Assembly: GCA_001184405.1 (NCBI GenBank)
Contig: LFMX01000014.1
Location: forward strand, 1 to 64,000
Origin: Candidatus Burkholderia humilis
GTDB lineage: Bacteria; Pseudomonadota; Gammaproteobacteria; Burkholderiales; Burkholderiaceae
DNA length: 64,000 bases
Direction of reading: 5' to 3'
Below are positions 51,386 to 60,780 of the stretch, piece after piece. The stretch's first letter is position 1. Every line of letters begins with the position of its first letter. The notes below the pieces were generated by a model that worked only from the letters and a program-made list of their open reading frames with translations, did not search any database and was not told the origin of the DNA. Both the position numbers and the translations under genes were made by a program.

Positions 51386-51847
51386 TGCTTTGAATAAGTT
51401 TGAGGATGCGAAGAGTGATGGTGCAGCAATCTTCATTCCGGGGGTTTTTGCGATCCCGAAAGTTCTCACCTTTCAGGCTCGGGCGCAGCCGGAGCGCCAG
51501 TAGGCCGTTCGGCTAACTGCTTGTTCGTACGATGTTTTTTCCCGCGATGCCACTGCGGACGCGATTGATCTGCGCATCGATCGGGCGGCTCCCGAATCCG
51601 CTCACCTTGCGCGCGCGGCGCATAGGACACGCGCGACGCCCCGTTTGTAGCCGGTCAACCGTGATCAAGCCCGAAACCCTTTGAGAACAAAGGTTTGAGA
51701 CGAATTTCAAGATGCTTCGCCATCCGTAATATCGTCGAAACGTGAGCACAATCCGGTCCATCCGGCTCACCCTGACTTGCTTCCCGAAAACGCTCACCTT
51801 TTCGACAACGCGTATGCTTCGGGCACTTTTCAACCGCGCCGTCGTTC
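51386..51847. other. Gap with repeated CTCACC motifs; possible IS end remnant
   Basis: No gene recognised. A motif CCGAA-x(2-4)-CTCACC occurs at about 51456-51470, 51593-51606 and 51785-51797, with a related CCGGCTCACC near 51762. Repeated terminal motifs of this kind are seen at ends of IS21-family elements, but no transposase remnant is visible, so this is only a suggestion. Confidence 0.3.
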
Positions 51848-52732
51848 ATGCCGCTTTTCACGATCATCCTGCCGATCTTCAGCCTCATCTTCGTGGGCTA
51901 CGCGTGCCGCAGGTTCAACAAACTCGGGCCGGCCGCCGCGTCCGAACTGAATCGCTTCGTCGTGTTTCTCGCGCTGCCCGCGCTGCTCTTCGACATCATG
52001 GCGAAGACGCCGTGGCACACGCTCGATCAGCCTGCGTTTATCGCGGCGTTCGGCATTGGCTCGGCGGCGGTGTTTTTCGCGACGCTTGTCGTTCGGCTGA
52101 TGCAATCGCGTCATCTCGCCGATGCGAGCATCGACGGGCTCAACGCGGCGTATCCGAACACCGGTTTCGGCGCGCTGCCGCTGTGTCTGCTCGCGTTCGG
52201 CAAGGAGAGCATCGCGCCGGCCGTCATCGCGACGATTCTCACCGTGTGCGTGCTGTTCGCGGTCGCAATCGTGTTAATCGAATTCGGCTTGCAGACGGAA
52301 AAGCACATCGGCGCGACGCTTTCGCGCGTGGGTTTATCGCTCGTGAAGAATCCGTTGCTGATCGCGCCGGTCGCGGGCGCGCTGGTCAGCGGTTCGGGCG
52401 TGAAGGTGCCGGAAGGTGGCGAAGCCTTGCTCAAGCTGCTCGGCGGCGCGGCGAGTCCGTGCGCGCTGGTGGCGCTCGGGCTGTTTCTCGGCGGCAAAGG
52501 CGAGGCGCACAGCTTGAAGACGACGAGCGCGCTCGTCATGTTGAAACTCGTCGTGCAGCCGTTGCTGACGTGGTGGCTCGCGTTTTATGTGTTCGCGCTG
52601 CCGACCGGCACTGGCCCGTTCATGCTGGCGGAGTTTTATCGGCGGGAAGGCAACGTGACGTCCAGCGCCATTCTTTTTTCGACGATCGCCTCGCTCGTCA
52701 CGGTCACGATTTGCCTGACCGTGATGCGGTGA
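51848..52732 (+). CDS. AEC-family transporter
   Basis: Auxin-efflux-carrier family permease, 294 residues. The spans begin LFTIILPIFSLIFVGYACRRF, with NRFVVFLALPALLFDIMA, NTGFGALPLCLLAFG, and ALPTGTGPFMLAEFYRR near the end. After WWLAFYVF the sequence goes directly to ALPTGTGPF. Homologues usually have 15-20 more residues there, so a small in-frame deletion is possible. Start at 51848. Substrate unknown (small acids in related proteins). Confidence 0.78.
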   Translation: MPLFTIILPIFSLIFVGYACRRFNKLGPAAASELNRFVVFLALPALLFDIMAKTPWHTLDQPAFIAAFGIGSAAVFFATLVVRLMQSRHLADASIDGLNAAYPNTGFGALPLCLLAFGKESIAPAVIATILTVCVLFAVAIVLIEFGLQTEKHIGATLSRVGLSLVKNPLLIAPVAGALVSGSGVKVPEGGEALLKLLGGAASPCALVALGLFLGGKGEAHSLKTTSALVMLKLVVQPLLTWWLAFYVFALPTGTGPFMLAEFYRREGNVTSSAILFSTIASLVTVTICLTVMR

Positions 52733-52746
52733 CGCTTAACAAAAAA

Positions 52747-52770
52747 CGCCCGGCGCGAGTGCGCCGGGCG
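52747..52770 (-). terminator. Intrinsic terminator of the small minus-strand ORF
   Basis: Perfect 10-base stem CGCCCGGCGC / GCGCCGGGCG with a GAGT loop. On the minus strand it is followed by six U (bases 52741-52746 are A), making a textbook terminator 84 bases after the small ORF at 52855-52986. On the plus strand it lies 14 bases after the AEC stop. Confidence 0.85.
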
Positions 52771-52854
52771 AAACCACCTTCGGTTCGATGGTGGAGGAGG
52801 TCCGGTCCGATCTGCTGTCTTTCGATTCCTCCGATGAAAATGCTACGCGCGCGA

Positions 52855-52986
52855 TTATTGCGATCCGCCGCCGTTGCGCGCGCCCGCACGCGCTTGCGCA
52901 TGCCGCTCCTGATACGGACGCGACTGCGGATAACTCAACGCGTTGACCGCATCCAGATCGCCCGCGCCGATCAAAGTGTTCTTCAT
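52855..52986 (-). CDS. Small 43-residue protein with its own terminator
   Basis: The ORF from 52986 reads MKNTLIGAGDLDAVNALSYP, then a Gln/Arg/Ala-rich tail (QERHAQARAGARNGGGSQ). AGGAG lies eight bases before the ATG. A strong intrinsic terminator lies downstream on the same strand. The ribosome site and terminator together argue for real expression. No family recognised; no signal peptide or cysteines. Confidence 0.6.
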   Translation of the reverse strand: MKNTLIGAGDLDAVNALSYPQSRPYQERHAQARAGARNGGGSQ

Positions 52987-53337
52987 GACAATGCTCCTGA
53001 ATTCGCTTGCGCCGGATGACGCTTGAGAAAAAGTCTAAGAGCTTTCCTATCGGGCAGAAATGGCGATTGGGCCAACAGATTGTTGTCGAGACTGATGGAA
53101 TGCCGGTGCGGTTCGCGCCGAACCTGTGCGCGATGTTTCGTTTACGAACCAAAACTAAACTTACTTTTTGGACTGGTTCCAAGTTATCCACAGAAGCTGT
53201 GGACAAGGTTGGGGATATCCCGGCTGAAACCGCATCGGAACGCGGCAGGAACTGGGTTGATCATTTGATTGCAGCAACAATCATCGGACGGCCGGATTCG
53301 CTTCATGGCAGAGCGCGGCGGTTGCGCCTATCATGTG

Positions 53338-53369
53338 CTGTCGCGCTGTCGCGCTGTCGCGCTGTCGCC
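53338..53369. repeat. Tandem repeat, 8-base unit x4
   Basis: CTGTCGCG repeated four times (the last copy ends GCC). It lies about 50 bases before the FMN reductase start and belongs to the same class of short tandem duplications seen elsewhere in the window. Confidence 0.85.
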
Positions 53370-53419
53370 GGATGGCGCACGTAGACACCTTTTTTCAACG
53401 TTCGACGGGGAGAGAAGTC

Positions 53420-53972
53420 ATGGCCTACAAGATTGCCGTGGTGGTCGGAAGCCTGCGGAAAGAGTCGTTCAACAAGCAGCTCGCGCACGCGCTCGAATCG
53501 ATCGCGCCGAAGGATTTCACGTTCGAGCATCTCGATATCGGCAGCCTGCCGCTCTACAGCCAGGATTACGATGCCGACTATCCGGAAGTCGCGCGCGCGT
53601 TCAAGCAGAAAATCGCCGAAGCGAATGCGGTGCTCATCGTCACGCCGGAATACAACCGCTCGATTCCCGGCGTGATAAAAAAACGCGCTCGACTGGGGTT
53701 CGCGTCCGTGGGGGCAAAGCGTGTGGGGCGGCAAGCCGGGCGCGCTGATCGGCACGTCGGTGGGCGCGATCGGCATGGCCATCGCGCAGTCGCATTTGCG
53801 CGTGGTGTGCGGTTATCTCGATATCGCGCTCTTGAATCAGCCGGAAATGTTCATCAAGCACGATGCGAGTCGTATCGATGCGAATGGGAACATCGTGAGC
53901 GAAAACACGCGCAAATTCTTGCAAGGCTTCATGGATAAATACGAAGCGTGGGTGCGCAAGCTGGCGGCGTAA
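53420..53972 (+). pseudogene. NADPH-dependent FMN reductase (poly-A frameshift)
   Basis: Flavodoxin-like reductase (ChrR/YieF type). The FMN loop is VVVGSLRKESFNKQLA, LPLYSQDYDADYPE and VLIVTPEYNRSIPGVIKN follow, then LDWGSRPWGQSVWGGKPGALIGTSVGAIGMAIAQSHLR. The frame breaks in a run of seven A at 53677-53683; six A would restore IKNALDWG. The rest is continuous to the stop at 53972. A single slipped base is the only lesion, so this is either very recent or a sequencing error. Confidence 0.83.
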
Positions 53973-54027
53973 CCTGCAAAAAAACGGCTCGCATGACGTG
54001 AGCTGTTCTGTTTTCAAAAACTAAGAC

Positions 54028-55423
54028 TCAAACGTGATGATGTCCCGTCACGCGATCCTAGCCGTGACGAATCGCCGCCTTGAAGCAATCCCACGCGTCG
54101 CCGTATTCCGGATGGCGGTTTCCCCAGTCGCGGCGCATCTCGTATTCCATCTGATCGTCCCACGCGCAGCTGCGGAAGCGGTCGTCGGCCGAGCATCGCG
54201 CCATAGCGATACACGCGCCCTGATAGTCCTCGTACGGCTCGCCGGTCGCAGAATAGCGCGCGTCGTAATCGGCGCGGAAATCTTCTTCGTATTCCATCGT
54301 TGGGCACCGTTTCCGGACCGACCGGACCGTTCACCTGCGTGCCGGCGGAGTAGCGCACCGGATCGGGCGATGAACCCATCGCGCTGGTCGATTGCGATTG
54401 CGTCTGCATGCCCGATTTCGCCTGATACGACTTCGCGGGTTCATCGAGCGGGCCGAGCCGCTCGTTCACCGGACGCCAGTCGGCGGCCGTGTCGGTGCGT
54501 ACGCTCGGCAGCTCGCTTGTCGTATCGGTGCTGCGCAGCGGATCGCGGCCCGCGAGCGCATCGGCTTCGGACAGCGATTCGCTCGCCAGGCCGCTGCTGG
54601 TCGAAAGCGAGTCGCGGCCGGTCGTTGCGAGCGGATCACGGCCCGTGACCGAATCGCGGCCGGAGAGCGGATCGAGCGGATCGCGCGTCGAGCCTTCCAG
54701 CTTGTCCGATGTCGTCGGACGCCCGATCAGCGGATCATCGGTGGGATCGCTGATGTAATCGCGCGGCGCGAAGGCGGCTGGATCGCGGCGCGTCATCGGA
54801 TCTTCGAGCGGATCTTCGAGCGGGTCGATCAGCGGTTGCGCGGCCGGATCGCCGAGATCGGCGCGCGGATAGGAGCGGGCGCGCATCGGCTGATTCACCG
54901 GTTTGTCGATCAGCGGATCGTTCACCGGCTCACGCCCCGGCACGGCGCTGCCGCGTCCGAGGCCGAGTTCGTCGAGCACGGAATGATCGCGCTCGTCTTC
55001 GGTGCGGATGTCGGGCGTCGTCGTGCCGTCGTGTTCCAGCGCGCTCCAGCTCGCCGCGCGATCGTCGATATCGATCGCGCCTTGATCCGACAGCGTCGCG
55101 CGGGCGACGTCGGCTTGCTCGGCGCTGGGGGTATCGACGGCGACGAGGATCGCGCCGCGACGCACGGCTTCCGAATAATGCGCGACTTCGGGCGGCTGAT
55201 CGCGCCCGCCGAACAGCATGCTGAAAAAGCGCTCGATATTCGCGAGCATGCCCGGCTGTTGATGCGTTTCTGTGCGGGCGACGGACGGCTCGGCGGCGGC
55301 GTCGCGTTTGGGATTGGCCTGCAGCTCGATATCGGCGCGCGGAAAGCCCGCGGTGATGAGCGCCGAGCGAGCGTTCTCGGCCTGCGCGTAAGTGTCGAAA
55401 ACTCCGATGAGGGTGTGTCGCAT
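54028..55423 (-). pseudogene. General-stress-protein (YflT/GSP17M) repeat protein (frameshifts, TAG)
   Basis: The N-terminus MRHTLIGVFDTYAQAENARSAL at 55423 is the YflT/GSP17M domain, followed by a second copy-like stretch. A low-complexity region rich in DPL, GRD and TDT repeats covers about residues 150-330. The C-terminal domain (YEEDFRADYDARYSATGEPYEDY, then YEMRRDWGNRHPEYGDAW) is in other frames. Breaks lie near 54300 and 54220. A TAG at 54058-54060 replaces the Trp of RHGWDRVTGHHH. Function probably stress related. Confidence 0.7.
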
Positions 55424-55597
55424 GTGCGCCTCCTGCGGATGGGCGGAAATTCCGGAACGCGGCGACGCGATTGTCGCCGCGAGTCTCTTCTGTCACGCAA
55501 CGAGCGTGCCGGGGTTTCGTCCATCTGCGCAGGCCGCGCCTATGCCTTTCGGCTGATCGAATCGAACGGATGTTTTTACAACCGCGCGTACAAAACG

Positions 55598-57825
55598 TTA
55601 TTTGTCGACGATTTTCGCCTTCGCCGCGGCCTGTTCGCGAATGCCGCGCAGCAGCGAATCGAGCAGCGCGATATCGAACGGTTTGGAGAGCACGCGCGCA
55701 TCGACTTGCCGCGCGCGATCGAGTTCTTCCGCGCATTCCGGTGACGAGAATCACCGGAATGCGCGGTTCGAATCGCTCCAGCCATTCGGCCAGGTCGATG
55801 CCGTTGTGCTTGCCGGGCATGTGGATATCGGAAAGCACGACATCGAACGACGCCAGGTCCGTGGGCGCTGTTTCGAGTAGGCTAACGGCGGCATCGGCGT
55901 TGAAGACGTAGGTGACGCGGTGGCCCATCATCGTGAGAAGCGCTTCGGTGCCGGCGGCGACTTCCTCGTTGTCTTCGACGAGCAGCACGCGCAGACCGTC
56001 GTCCGGTTTCGCGGCGTGCTCGGGCGCTTCCTTCACCGCCGCGCCCGATGCGCTCGCTCGCGGCAGATACAGCCGCACCGACGTGCCCACGCCGATCGCG
56101 CTGTCGATGGTCGCCAGCCCGCCCGCGCGATCGCAGAACGCAAACACTTGCGGCAGGCCGAGACCCGTGCCCATGCCCTTCGGCTTGGTCGTGAAAAGCG
56201 GTTCGAACGCGCGCGCACTTCGGGATTCATGCCAAAGCCGGTGTCTTCGAGTGCGAGCTGCACGAAATTGCCGACGAGCGGAAAGCCGTCCTCGTGACGA
56301 AAACACCGGTTGTCCGCGCGCACGGTGAAGGTGCCGCCGTTGGGCATCGCGGCGCGCGCGTTCACGGCAACGTTGATGAGCGCGAGCTCCAGTTCGGCAG
56401 GATCGACGCGAATCGTCCAGATGTCCGGCGCGACCTCGATATTCAGCGCGACCTTCGTCCCGAGCAAGGCGCGCAGCAACTCGCGCCCGGCCGGCACCCA
56501 TTTGCTGATCGCGATGATCTCGCTACGCAACGGCTGCTTGCGCGCGACGCCGAGCAACTGCCACGTGAGCGATTGGTCGCTCTTGAGTGCGCGTTCCATC
56601 GCGGTCAGTTCGCGATCGAGCCCGGGCGCGCCGTGCCGCCGCGCAATCTGCACATTCGTCGACATGATTATCAGCAGATTGTTGAAGTCGTGCGCGACGC
56701 TACCGACCAGATTGCCGAGCGCTTCCATCTTGCGCGCCTGCCGGTACGCGGATTCGATCGAGCGGCGCATCGACGCTTCCGCCTGCCAGCGCTCCCACGC
56801 TTCCTCTTCAGTCGCAAGCCGCTTGAGCGACTGAAAGATCACGCCCCACAACACGACGCACGGCGCGAACAGCGACAGCGCCAGCACCGACAGATGCGTT
56901 CACCATTCCGACCAGATCGTCGTGATCGGATAGCCGCTCGACACATAGACCGGATAGCCGCCCACGCGCCGGAACGCGACGATCTTCACCTGCTGATCCA
57001 GCCCCGACAGCATCTCGACGACACCGCTGCGCCGTCCCGCCGAATACGCCTCGCGCAGCGGCGATTGCGGCGCGAGCGACATGCGATCGGCCGGACGTGG
57101 CGGATACCGCGCGAGCACTTCGCCATCTGATCGGGACAGGCCGAGCGACACGCTCGGGTTGTCCCCCAGCAATTCGCGATAGAACGCGCTGAAGTACGAC
57201 GACCGCAGCGCAATCGGCACGATGCCGTCGAATTTGCCCGCCGCCGTCCTGCGCGGCACCGCCGTGTTGAACACCGGCTCGCCCGCCACGCGTTCGATCA
57301 TCACGCGCGAAACCTGTTCGATCGCTTTCTCGCTGCGCAGCCCGGCGAAGTCTTCGCGCGTCGTCACGGTGATATCGGGCACGGGGAACGCGCGGCTCAT
57401 CGCGAGCAGCCGGCCGTCGCGATCGAACACGGAGGCCGCCGCCACTTGCGGATAGCGTCCGGCCATCGCCTTCAGGCGCGTGTGGATGGCCAGACCGTCG
57501 CGGCGGATCGCGGCGGCGTCGAGGCCATCGAGCAAATCGACGATGCGTTCGTTCAGCGTGACGTTGAGATCGAACACCTTGAGCGCGTGTTCTTCGGCGA
57601 CGCGGGCGTTGCGGGCGACCGTATCCGATGCGGCGGCTTCGCGCGCGCGGTAAACGCGGTAACGGCGACATAGACGAGCGGCAGCACGATCGCCGCGATC
57701 AGCAGCGCATGCAGCGTCATGCGCTGCGCCGCGAAGTTGCGCTTGGGCACGACCGGAAAGGGCGGTTCCTCCTGCCACTGTTCGGCGGCAGCTTCGGCGT
57801 CGGCGTCCTCGCGTGGCAGCGTCAT
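55598..57825 (-). pseudogene. Hybrid sensor histidine kinase (TGA and three frameshifts)
   Basis: Start near 57825 (MTLPREDADAEAAAEQ). A membrane span (LHALLIAAIVLPLVYVAVTAF) precedes a periplasmic dCache-like sensor (VFDLNVTLNERI to SSGYPITT). A second span (LSVLALSLFAPCVVLWGVIF), HisKA with an intact GSVAHDFNNLL, an ATPase (DTGFGMNPEV, then GTGLGLPQVFAF) and a receiver (VLLVEDNEEVA, DVVLSDIHMPG) follow. Lesions: frameshift near 57630, TGA at 56900-56902 at a likely Trp, frameshift near 56210, and a frameshift near 55745 inside a perfect inverted repeat. The receiver end (VLSKPFDIALLDSLLRG) reads in a third frame to 55598. Confidence 0.83.
55731..55764. repeat. Perfect 14-base inverted repeat at a frameshift
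   Basis: GCGCATTCCGGTGA (55731-55744) and its exact complement (55751-55764) flank a 6-base spacer. On the coding strand it covers the receiver motif RIPVILVTG and the start of the next helix, exactly where the frame is lost. Such perfect palindromes inside a coding motif suggest a template-switch (quasi-palindrome) mutation. Confidence 0.75.
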
Positions 57826-58575
57826 TTTTGGCAGCGGGTTGGCAATCCTTACTCGAACGCGGGCTCGGCCGAACGGCCAAAGCCCCGTCCGCTCGACGTC
57901 CCGCCGGTGTAACTACAAATAGCAAGCATGGACCATGCCGGTCGTTCGGCGCTTTGGATTGTCGCAGCGCGTGAAACGGATCGGCCTTGTCGAGTTAGCG
58001 AGAGAATTGGACGCGCAAACGTACACAAACGAAGGAAATCCAGCCGGTCGGCAACGAGTTGAGATAAATCACCCTACCTAAGGAAAATTTCGGAATGTTT
58101 CATTCGAAGAGCGGTCGATGTCGAGTTGCTTTGACATCTTGTAACACCGACAATCCGAATTGTCCAATGTATGCGCCACAGTTGCGCGCATCGGCGATGA
58201 AAACAGTCCCGTGACGCGCCGGGGAAGTTTGCGCGTACGCGGGTGACGGTAACGAGCGGCAGCGGTCTGCATCGAACGGATCGCGCCGGACTCCGCACGG
58301 AGGCCACGCATGACGCCGAATCAAGCGCTGGACGCGCGGTCGCCCGCCGCGTGGCGCGCGTATGTCCATCTGCGCCGTCTTCGTCTGCTCGGCATGGAGT
58401 GGCGTCGCGAACGGCGAGCGGTTGCATCGCCGCAACGCCGGGCACGCAACTCGGCTGACGCGCGTCAAGAACCCGGCTAACGCGCCGTAAACATGTCCGG
58501 TAGCGCGCCGTGAGTGACCGCTGCCGTGAGGCCGGGTCGCGCATCGCGCTCGAGCCTGAAAGCCCATCAGCCCGG
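57826..58575. other. Intergenic region before the CheY-like gene
   Basis: 750 bases with no family-level gene. 57826-58300 holds nothing I recognise. It must carry the promoter for the CheY-like gene; I cannot place boxes. A small ORF with a good ribosome site lies at 58310-58480 and is listed separately. Confidence 0.4.
58310..58480 (+). CDS. Possible 56-residue basic protein
   Basis: ATG at 58310 with GGAGG six bases upstream, a textbook spacing. It reads MTPNQALDARSPAAWRAYVH, then an Arg-rich region (LRRLRLLGMEWRRERRAV, QRRARNSADARQ) to TAA at 58478. Strongly basic, possibly nucleic-acid binding. The high GC makes chance ORFs of this size common, so only the ribosome site supports it. Confidence 0.35.
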   Translation: MTPNQALDARSPAAWRAYVHLRRLRLLGMEWRRERRAVASPQRRARNSADARQEPG

Positions 58576-58974
58576 ATGTCCGCAGAACCGAACCGCTTAC
58601 CGATCATGCCGTTGCCCATTGTCATTGCCGATGATTCCCTGCTCACCCGCAAGGTGCTGACGCGCGCCTTGTCCGAAGACTGGGATGTCGAAATTTCCTA
58701 CGCGACCAACGGCCGGGAAGCGTTGGAGCTGTATCGCGCTGGCCGTGCGTCCGTGATGTTCCTGGACCTGACCATGCCCGACATGACCGGCTCTCAGGTC
58801 CTCGACGCCTTGCAGCACGAAGACCTGAACACGTTCGTGATCGTCGTATCCGCCGATGTCCAGCCGATGGCGCAGGAACGCGTAAAGGCGCTCGGCGCGA
58901 TCGCGTTTCTCGCCAAGCCGGTGACGCCCGAGGCGCTGCGCCCCGTTTTGAAGGAGTACGGACTCCATGATTGA
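58576..58974 (+). CDS. CheY-like single-domain response regulator
   Basis: A stand-alone receiver, 132 residues from 58576 (or 102 residues if the start is the Met at 58606 before PLPIVIADD). The acidic pair is IVIADDSLLTRKVL, the phospho-acceptor Asp is in VMFLDLTMPDMTG, VIVVSADVQ and the Lys in FLAKPVTPE complete the active site. The stop overlaps the CheC-like gene start by eight bases, so the two are co-translated: a receiver and its likely phosphatase. Intact. Confidence 0.88.
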   Translation: MSAEPNRLPIMPLPIVIADDSLLTRKVLTRALSEDWDVEISYATNGREALELYRAGRASVMFLDLTMPDMTGSQVLDALQHEDLNTFVIVVSADVQPMAQERVKALGAIAFLAKPVTPEALRPVLKEYGLHD

Positions 58975-59598
58975 GCAAAGCACGCCGGCACTGAACGAAG
59001 ATCAGCGTGATGCGCTTCAGGAAGTCGCCAACATGGCGATGGGTCAGGCCGCGACGCGTCTGTCGAAGCTGCTCGGCGCGTTCATCGAACTGTCCGTGCC
59101 GCGCGTGCGCGTGGTCGGCGTGTCCGAGGCGTCCGTCGCGCTGTCGGAGATGACCGGCATCACGGACACGGTGACCGCCGTGCGCCAGGGTTTTCGCTCC
59201 GATATCAAGGGCGAGGCGATCGTGCTGTGCAAGAGCGGCAGCGTCGATCAACTGTGCGAGCTCGTTGACGATCCGTACACCAAGTCCACCTACGAGGCGA
59301 CCACCCGCGCCGAGCTGATTTTCGATGTCGCGACCGTGCTGATGGGCGCGCGCGTGTCGTGCATCTTCGACAATCTGGGCCGCGCGCCGATCTTCTCGCC
59401 GCCGGGCATGCTCGGCGAAACCTGTCGCTCGACGACGTTTTCCAGCCGACCATGCTCGCCTGGAAAACCGCGCTGCTGCTCGAGGTGAACTTCGCGCTCG
59501 AAGATCACAGCTTCCGCGCGCATCTCGTCATGCTGATGGCCGAGGACGCGATTTTGCATCTGAATCAGGCGCTCGACGCGCTGCTTTCCAGCCTTTGA
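58967..59598 (+). pseudogene. CheC-like phosphatase (frameshift)
   Basis: CheC/CheX/FliY-type aspartyl-phosphate phosphatase. The helix motif DALQEVANMAMGQAATRLSKLL contains the conserved Glu-x2-Asn pattern, and a second, weaker one is ELIFDVATVLMGA. One C is lost near 59423 (GMLGETLSLDDVFQP), after which AWKTALLLEVNFALEDHSFRAHL continues to 59598. The N-terminal three quarters are intact. It would reset the adjacent CheY-like regulator. Confidence 0.82.
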
Positions 59599-60063
59599 CG
59601 CGCGCATCATGGATCCGTTGAGGCACGTGCTGAGCGAGCTGGTCATCGAACGCGTGGGGTTCGGCATTTTCGTGCTCGACCGCGACCTGAAAGTGTCGAT
59701 GTGGAACCGCTTCATGGCCGATCACAGCGGCAAATCGGCGGAACAGGTCATCGGCAAGTCGATTTTCGCGAGCTTTCCGGAACTGCCGCGCGTGTGGCTC
59801 ACGCGCAAGATCGAGAGCGTGTTCCAGCTCGGTTCGTTCGCGTTCAGCTCGTGGGAACAGCGGCCGTATCTGTTCAAGTTCGATCACGACCGGCCGATCA
59901 CCGGTGGCGTCGACTACATGCAACAGGACTGCACGTTCATGCCGCTCACGCACGAGCGCGAAGTGCGCGTCGTCTGCGTGACCATTTCCGACGTGACGCA
60001 CGCAAGCATGATGCAGCGCGCCCGCGCCGAAGCCGTGGCCAAGCTGCAGGAATTCGCCGATCG

Positions 60064-60089
60064 CGACGGGCTGACGGGCTGACGGGCAT
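60064..60089. repeat. 8-base tandem duplication in the GGDEF gene
   Basis: GACGGGCT occurs twice and GACGGGCA once in a row. Removing one unit restores the conserved DGLTGIANRRYFD reading, so this is a slipped-strand insertion. Confidence 0.85.
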
Positions 60090-60450
60090 CGCGAACAGGC
60101 GCTATTTCGATATGCGTCTCGCCGACGAATTCACGCGCTGGCAGTGTTACGGCGGCGACTTTTCCATCCTGGACCACTTCAAGCGCATCAACGATGAACT
60201 CGGCCATCTGGTCGGCGACACCGTGCTTCGCGTGATGGCCGAACGCGTGCAGAAAACCGTGCGCGTGCAGGACCTGTTCGGGCGCTTCGGCGGCGAGGAA
60301 TTCGCGCTTTTGCTGCCGTGCACGCCGTTCGAAGACGCGATGATCGTCGCAGAGAAAGTGCGCCGCGCGATTGGCGAGACGCCCATCGACGTGCAGGGCG
60401 CGCGCGTCCTGGTGACGGCGCGCGTGGGCGTGGCGTACGTGCAGCGCGAC

Positions 60451-60495
60451 GTGACGTGACGTGACGTGACGTGACGTGACGTGACGTGACGTGAC
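60451..60495. repeat. (GTGAC)9 microsatellite in the GGDEF gene
   Basis: Nine perfect copies of GTGAC. With a single copy the frame reads DVTTSCDALINAADAALY, the normal end of a GGDEF domain. With two or more copies the reading is Asp-Val-Thr-stop whatever the copy number, so expansion inactivates the gene rather than switching it. Confidence 0.95.
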
Positions 60496-60636
60496 GACAT
60501 CGTGCGATGCGCTCATCAATGCCGCCGATGCCGCGCTGTACACGGCCAAGCGCGAAGGGCGCAATCGGGCGGTAGGCTTCGCGTAAGCCCGCGCGCCCCG
60601 CGCTGGCCCGCAGTTGTTGGTATACTCCAAACTGCT

Positions 60637-60656
60637 GCCGGCGCGCGCCGGCTTTT
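60637..60656 (+). terminator. Intrinsic terminator after the GGDEF gene
   Basis: GCCGGCGCGCGCCGGC is a perfect 16-base palindrome followed by TTTT (60653-60656). It separates the regulatory module from the hopanoid operon. Confidence 0.65.
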
Positions 60657-60780
60657 CCCATCGTCTCATTCACGAGCATCGCTCGAAGAGCCCTGTGGTT
60701 CCGCGCGCATCCGGCACTCGTCGAAACCGGCGTTCAATCTCTTAAAAATTGCCCTTGGGGGCGCTACAGCGGAGTCCGTC

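Larger units (their letters stand above)
59609..60586 (+). pseudogene. PAS-GGDEF diguanylate cyclase (8-base duplication, in-frame deletion, repeat expansion)
   Basis: The PAS domain begins FGIFVLDRDLKVSMWNRFM; the linker ends FADRDGLTG. An 8-base duplication at 60064-60089 shifts the frame into a TGA before IANRRYFD. In the GGDEF domain FSILDHFKRIND lacks about four residues, including the first metal Asp of the usual FDxDHFK motif. GGEEFALLLP is intact. A (GTGAC)9 array at 60451-60495 then gives a TGA before ADAALYTAKREGRNRAVGFA, which ends at 60586. It is the output member of the CheY-CheC-GGDEF module and is dead by three independent events. Confidence 0.88.

Noticed and set aside
60451-60495. 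Phase-variable switch or CRISPR-like array
   Set aside because: Any copy number of two or more gives the same stop, so there is no on/off reading. The unit is only 5 bases with no spacers, so it is not CRISPR.
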